A stretch of DNA of 64,000 nt from the NCBI RefSeq assembly GCF_030816935.1, contig NZ_JAUSYO010000001.1, positions 1,178,001 through 1,242,000 of the forward strand, read 5' to 3'. Below are positions 61,387 to 64,000 of this stretch, piece by piece. The position numbers and the translations under genes were made by a program. The first letter of the stretch is position 1; each line of letters starts with the position of its first letter. The notes under the pieces were generated by a model. The model saw only the letters and a list, made by a program, of their open reading frames with translations, made no database searches and was not told the origin of the DNA. This DNA comes from Arthrobacter sp. B3I9. Lineage in GTDB: Bacteria; Actinomycetota; Actinomycetes; Actinomycetales; Micrococcaceae.

Positions 61387-62121
61387 GTGAAGACGTGGAG
61401 CATGGGAGTCATCGGCCTGGCTGGTCTTGCCGCCATCATCGCGGCCACCTACTCCTCGCCCGCGGCCCTGCTCGGCGTCGCAGGCCTCACGGCCCTCGGC
61501 ACCGGGATCGGCTGGCCCTATTTCCTGGGGATCCCGGCGAAGAAGACCCTGGCGGCGCTGATCGGACTGCCCGGCGTTGGATCCGCGATCGCAGCCACCT
61601 ATCTACCTGCCCCCGGGTTCCTGGACTGGACTCCGTCCTTTATCGCCGCCGGTGTCACGGCCATCTTCGTCATGCAGCTGCTCCGCGGGACAGGCCAGGC
61701 CCAGCGCCTGGAGTCAACGCTCGGCTCCTGCGCCGGCGTGATGTTGTCCTGCCTCGGGGCGGGATGGATCGCCTCCTCCCGTTTCAACGGAGTCCGGGAG
61801 ATGGTCCTGGTGGCGGCGATCAGTTCCGCGATTGCGCTTCTGGCCGGTTTGATCCGGTGGCCGGACCGCGTGGTGGCGCCGTTGGGTATTATCGGTGCGG
61901 GGCTGGCAGGCCCGCTCGCGGGGCTGGTGTTTTCCGACATCGCCGTTCTTCCGGCAGCGCTTGTGGGCGTCGTTGTGGGGTCGGTGCTGGTGAGCTTCCG
62001 CCGGCTCGTGGTCCTCCGCGGCGAAACCCTGGACCTTCCGGCGGCCCTAGGGATCGGCCTGGCCCCGGTCTCGGCAGTAGGTTCGTTGGCATACTTCATA
62101 GACAAACTACTCATGTACTAA
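61387..62121 (+). CDS. Polytopic membrane protein, unknown function
   Basis: The 244-residue product has about seven to eight hydrophobic helices, beginning [19 protein letters not shown] and ending [17 protein letters not shown]. No transporter signature recognised. GTG 61387 is the start. A second start at ATG 61402 is possible. It is divergent from the glnR-like gene, and the 37-residue membrane peptide follows after 17 bases. Actinobacterial genomes often carry a permease-like gene of unknown role at such a place, but I cannot name it. Confidence 0.75.
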   Translation: MKTWSMGVIGLAGLAAIIAATYSSPAALLGVAGLTALGTGIGWPYFLGIPAKKTLAALIGLPGVGSAIAATYLPAPGFLDWTPSFIAAGVTAIFVMQLLRGTGQAQRLESTLGSCAGVMLSCLGAGWIASSRFNGVREMVLVAAISSAIALLAGLIRWPDRVVAPLGIIGAGLAGPLAGLVFSDIAVLPAALVGVVVGSVLVSFRRLVVLRGETLDLPAALGIGLAPVSAVGSLAYFIDKLLMY

Positions 62122-62138
62122 CGCGTTAGGATGGCATC

Positions 62139-62252
62139 ATGTCCGTACTTGCATTTGAGATTTTCTTCCTTGTCCTGCTTGGGATCGCCAGCATCTCGAT
62201 GGCCTGGTTCGCAGGCTTTGTGGTCTACCGCCTCTTCAAGGGCCAGAAGTAA
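62139..62252 (+). CDS. 37-residue membrane peptide
   Basis: Reads MSVLAFEIFFLVLLGIAS, then ISMAWFAGFVVYRLFKGQK. One hydrophobic helix (about residues 5-30) is followed by a basic end (YRLFKGQK), a typical positive-inside tail. ATG 62139 lies 17 bases after the membrane protein gene; GTTAGGATGG upstream offers a weak ribosome binding site. Codon use is normal. Its size suggests a regulatory subunit or membrane-stress peptide. Function unknown. Confidence 0.6.
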   Translation: MSVLAFEIFFLVLLGIASISMAWFAGFVVYRLFKGQK

Positions 62253-62305
62253 CCCGCCAGAAGCGGATATCCGTCCAGAACCCGTAGTTTCCAGAGGTAG
62301 CTGCC

Positions 62306-62920
62306 GTGCCTATTGAAATTCCTACAGATCTGACACCGGAAATCGTTCCGCTGTCCTGGCTCATCGGTGAGTGGGAGGGCAGGGGCCGCCTCGGTGCGGG
62401 GGACCAGGATTCCGAGCACTTCCTGCAACACGTCTCCTTCACCCACAACGGACTGCCGTACCTCCAGTACCGTGCCGAGAGCTGGCTGACCGACGACGAG
62501 GGCACCAGGCTGCGTCCGCTCACGGTCGAAACCGGTTTCTGGGCACTGGAACGCAAGCAGCGCGAGGAAGACAGCGGGCCGGGTCTGATTCCCGGCGACA
62601 TTGTTCCGGTCCTCAGGAGCGCCGAAGAGGTGGAGGCCCTGCGCAACAGCGACGGGGGCTTCGACATTTCGGTGTCCATCGGCCACCCCGGCGGGATCTC
62701 GGAGCTGTATTACGGCCAGATCAAGGGTCCCCAGATCCAGCTGAGCACGGACATGGTCATGCGGGGAAGCCACTCCAAGGAATACACGGCCGCCACGCGG
62801 ATCTTCGGGCTCGTCGAGGGCCAGCTGCTGTGGCGATGGGATGTGGCAAGCGGCAAGAACTCCGGGCCCGGAGGCGGGCTGGAGGCCCATGCCTCCGCCA
62901 TCCTGGCCAAGGTCGGCTGA
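62306..62920 (+). CDS. FABP-like haem-binding protein, nitrobindin family
   Basis: The 204-residue beta-barrel protein of the THAP4/nitrobindin family has the defining motif LIGEWEGRGRLG (G-x-W-x-G-x-G). The later HPGGISELYYGQIKG and MVMRGSHSKEYTAATRIFGLVEGQLLW include the likely haem-ligand histidine region. Bacterial members bind ferric haem and isomerise peroxynitrite to nitrate. M. tuberculosis has a member (Rv0813c) close to glnR and mshD as well. GTG 62306 is the start. Confidence 0.88.
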   Translation: MPIEIPTDLTPEIVPLSWLIGEWEGRGRLGAGDQDSEHFLQHVSFTHNGLPYLQYRAESWLTDDEGTRLRPLTVETGFWALERKQREEDSGPGLIPGDIVPVLRSAEEVEALRNSDGGFDISVSIGHPGGISELYYGQIKGPQIQLSTDMVMRGSHSKEYTAATRIFGLVEGQLLWRWDVASGKNSGPGGGLEAHASAILAKVG

Positions 62921-62928
62921 CCGCCACC

Positions 62929-63639
62929 GTGGAGAAGGGGAGCTACAGCGACCTTAATGCTGTGTTCTTCAACGGCACCCTCAAGAGATCGCCCCAGACG
63001 TCCAACACGCAGGGGCTGATTGACCTTAGCCGCGGCATCATGGAAAAGCAGGGGGTCACCACGCAGGTGATCCGCACTGTGGACCACGACATTGCCAGCG
63101 GTGTCTATCCGGACATGCGGGAGTACGGCTGGGCAAGCGATGAGTGGCCCGAGCTCTACCCCGCGGTCCAGGCGGCCGACATCGTGGTCGTGGCGGGACC
63201 GATCTGGCTGGGCGACAATTCCTCGCAGACCAAGAAGCTGATCGAGCGGCTCTACGCGCATTCCGGCCAGCTGAACGAGAAGGGCCAATGGGCTTTTTAT
63301 CCCAAGGTCGGAGGCTGCCTCATCACCGGCAACGAGGACGGCATCAAACACTGCTCCTCGAACGTCCTCTACAGCCTCCAGCACATCGGCTTCACCGTCC
63401 CGCCGCAGGCCGACGCCGGCTGGATCGGCCCGGTCGGACCCGGGCCCAGCTACCTCGACGAAGGCTCCGGAGGCCCGGAAAGCGACTTCACCAACCGCAA
63501 CACCACGTTCATGACCTGGAATCTGCTGCACCTGGCCCGGATCCTCAAGGATGCCGGCGGCTATCCCGCCTACGGCAATCTGCCCGAGGCCTGGAAGGCC
63601 GGTACACGCTTCGACTTCGAGAATCCGGAATACCGCTAG
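62929..63639 (+). CDS. Flavodoxin-like NAD(P)H-dependent reductase
   Basis: The 236-residue flavodoxin-fold protein has the FMN phosphate loop in FNGTLKRSPQTSNT, then VVVAGPIWLGDNSSQTKKLIERLYA and a C-terminal FTNRNTTFMTWNLLHLA. It resembles FMN reductases and multimeric flavodoxin WrbA-like proteins. GTG 62929 starts eight bases after the nitrobindin-like gene, suggesting a joint role in oxidative or nitrosative stress. Partner and substrate unknown. Confidence 0.85.
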   Translation: MEKGSYSDLNAVFFNGTLKRSPQTSNTQGLIDLSRGIMEKQGVTTQVIRTVDHDIASGVYPDMREYGWASDEWPELYPAVQAADIVVVAGPIWLGDNSSQTKKLIERLYAHSGQLNEKGQWAFYPKVGGCLITGNEDGIKHCSSNVLYSLQHIGFTVPPQADAGWIGPVGPGPSYLDEGSGGPESDFTNRNTTFMTWNLLHLARILKDAGGYPAYGNLPEAWKAGTRFDFENPEYR

Positions 63640-63661
63640 GCCGGAAGGACTTCTACTACAT

Positions 63662-64000
63662 ATGACTACCAAGAGCCCCCTGTTGTCGCGCCCGGGCGCG
63701 GTGGAAGCCGGCGGTGCCGATGCCGGCGTCGCGTCCCACTACGGTGAGCCGCTGCGCGAGCAGCGGTCGCTGGCCGCCGGAACCGCCGTCGTCGACCTGT
63801 CCCACCGCGGCGTCGTCACCGTCAGCGGGCCGGACCGCCTGAGCTGGCTCAACACGCTTTCCTCGCAACAGGTCACGAACCTGGCGGCCGGCCAGTCCAC
63901 CGAGCTGCTCCTGCTGAGCGTGCAGGGCAGGATTGAGTACGACGCCCGGGTAGTGGACGACGGCGGCACCACCTGGCTGATCGTCGAGGCCGCCGAGGCG
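63662..64000 (+). CDS. ygfZ: Folate-binding protein YgfZ, N-terminal part (cut by window end)
   Basis: 113 residues are visible from ATG 63662. They show the GcvT-like start HYGEPLREQRSLAAGTAVVDLSHRG, VSGPDRLSWLNTLSSQQV and LLLLSVQGRIEYDARVV. YgfZ binds tetrahydrofolate and helps repair or assemble Fe-S enzymes such as MiaB. The signature cysteine motif lies beyond the window. It is 22 bases after the reductase gene. Confidence 0.88.
   Translation, partial: MTTKSPLLSRPGAVEAGGADAGVASHYGEPLREQRSLAAGTAVVDLSHRGVVTVSGPDRLSWLNTLSSQQVTNLAAGQSTELLLLSVQGRIEYDARVVDDGGTTWLIVEAAEA

Overview
The window looks like a chromosomal segment of a high-GC actinobacterium, most likely Arthrobacter/Pseudarthrobacter or a close relative in the Micrococcaceae. 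The reasons are strong G+C at third codon positions, frequent GTG and TTG starts, a mycothiol synthase gene (mshD), a MutT1-type Nudix/phosphatase fusion beside ppk, and a GlnR-like orphan regulator beside mshD. The last two arrangements recall Mycobacterium tuberculosis. The genus is an inference; nothing was searched.

Layout. 1-10300: tRNA-Tyr, then mostly small accessory and housekeeping genes on both strands (DinB-like, DUF1059 coupled to an EAL phosphodiesterase, DUF1810, MgtC, DUF1801, acetyltransferase, thioesterase, thioredoxin, ABM monooxygenase, acyl-CoA synthetase, AlkA-like glycosylase, VOC protein). 10311-23027: an accessory catabolic region with a peptide/nickel-type ABC transporter, an amidase, an aldehyde dehydrogenase, an SDR, a decarboxylating dehydrogenase of the isopropylmalate/tartrate family, and three GntR regulators. 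Two FadR-consensus operators lie in its two divergent promoter regions. 23038-25689: transsulfuration genes cbs and metB. 25695-26973: a GT87 gene broken by a frameshift. 27094-33712: HxlR regulator plus MFS exporter, then a minus-strand run of DUF1190-like protein, glutathionylspermidine-synthase-like ligase, APC permease and acyl-CoA dehydrogenase. 33825-38585: MOSC protein, a DEAD-box helicase with a long structured leader, a CbxX-type AAA ATPase, tRNA-Thr and tRNA-Met. 38741-40515: an NAD(P)-binding protein whose stop codon lies in the target duplication of a complete IS481-family element. 40635-47634: Na+/H+ antiporter, ROK regulator divergent from a GH13 alpha-glucosidase and an aldo/keto reductase, CitE-like lyase, VOC protein. 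47687-52998: DUF3188, two MaoC-type dehydratase subunits, MFS, murB, a membrane protein and an AlkZ-like winged-helix protein. 53002-60238 (minus): asd, small membrane protein, folA-thyA, mutT1, ppk, mshD. 60277-64000: a candidate small RNA, a glnR-like regulator, a membrane protein, a 37-residue membrane peptide, nitrobindin-like protein, flavodoxin-like reductase and a truncated ygfZ.

How genes work together. The ABC transporter and amidase suggest uptake and hydrolysis of an amide- or peptide-like compound, followed by oxidation of alcohol and aldehyde intermediates. cbs and metB move sulfur between homocysteine and cysteine. thyA and folA form the dTMP/folate cycle pair. ppk and mutT1 link polyphosphate synthesis with nucleotide-pool cleaning.

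Most unusual signals. These are a promoter-to-terminator unit with four consecutive hairpins and no gene (60277-60450), the roughly 300-nt structured leader of the DEAD-box gene, two regulatory peculiarities of the IS481 element, the paired FadR operators, and a repeated palindromic element flanking the HxlR/MFS pair. No CRISPR array, rRNA or prophage was seen.
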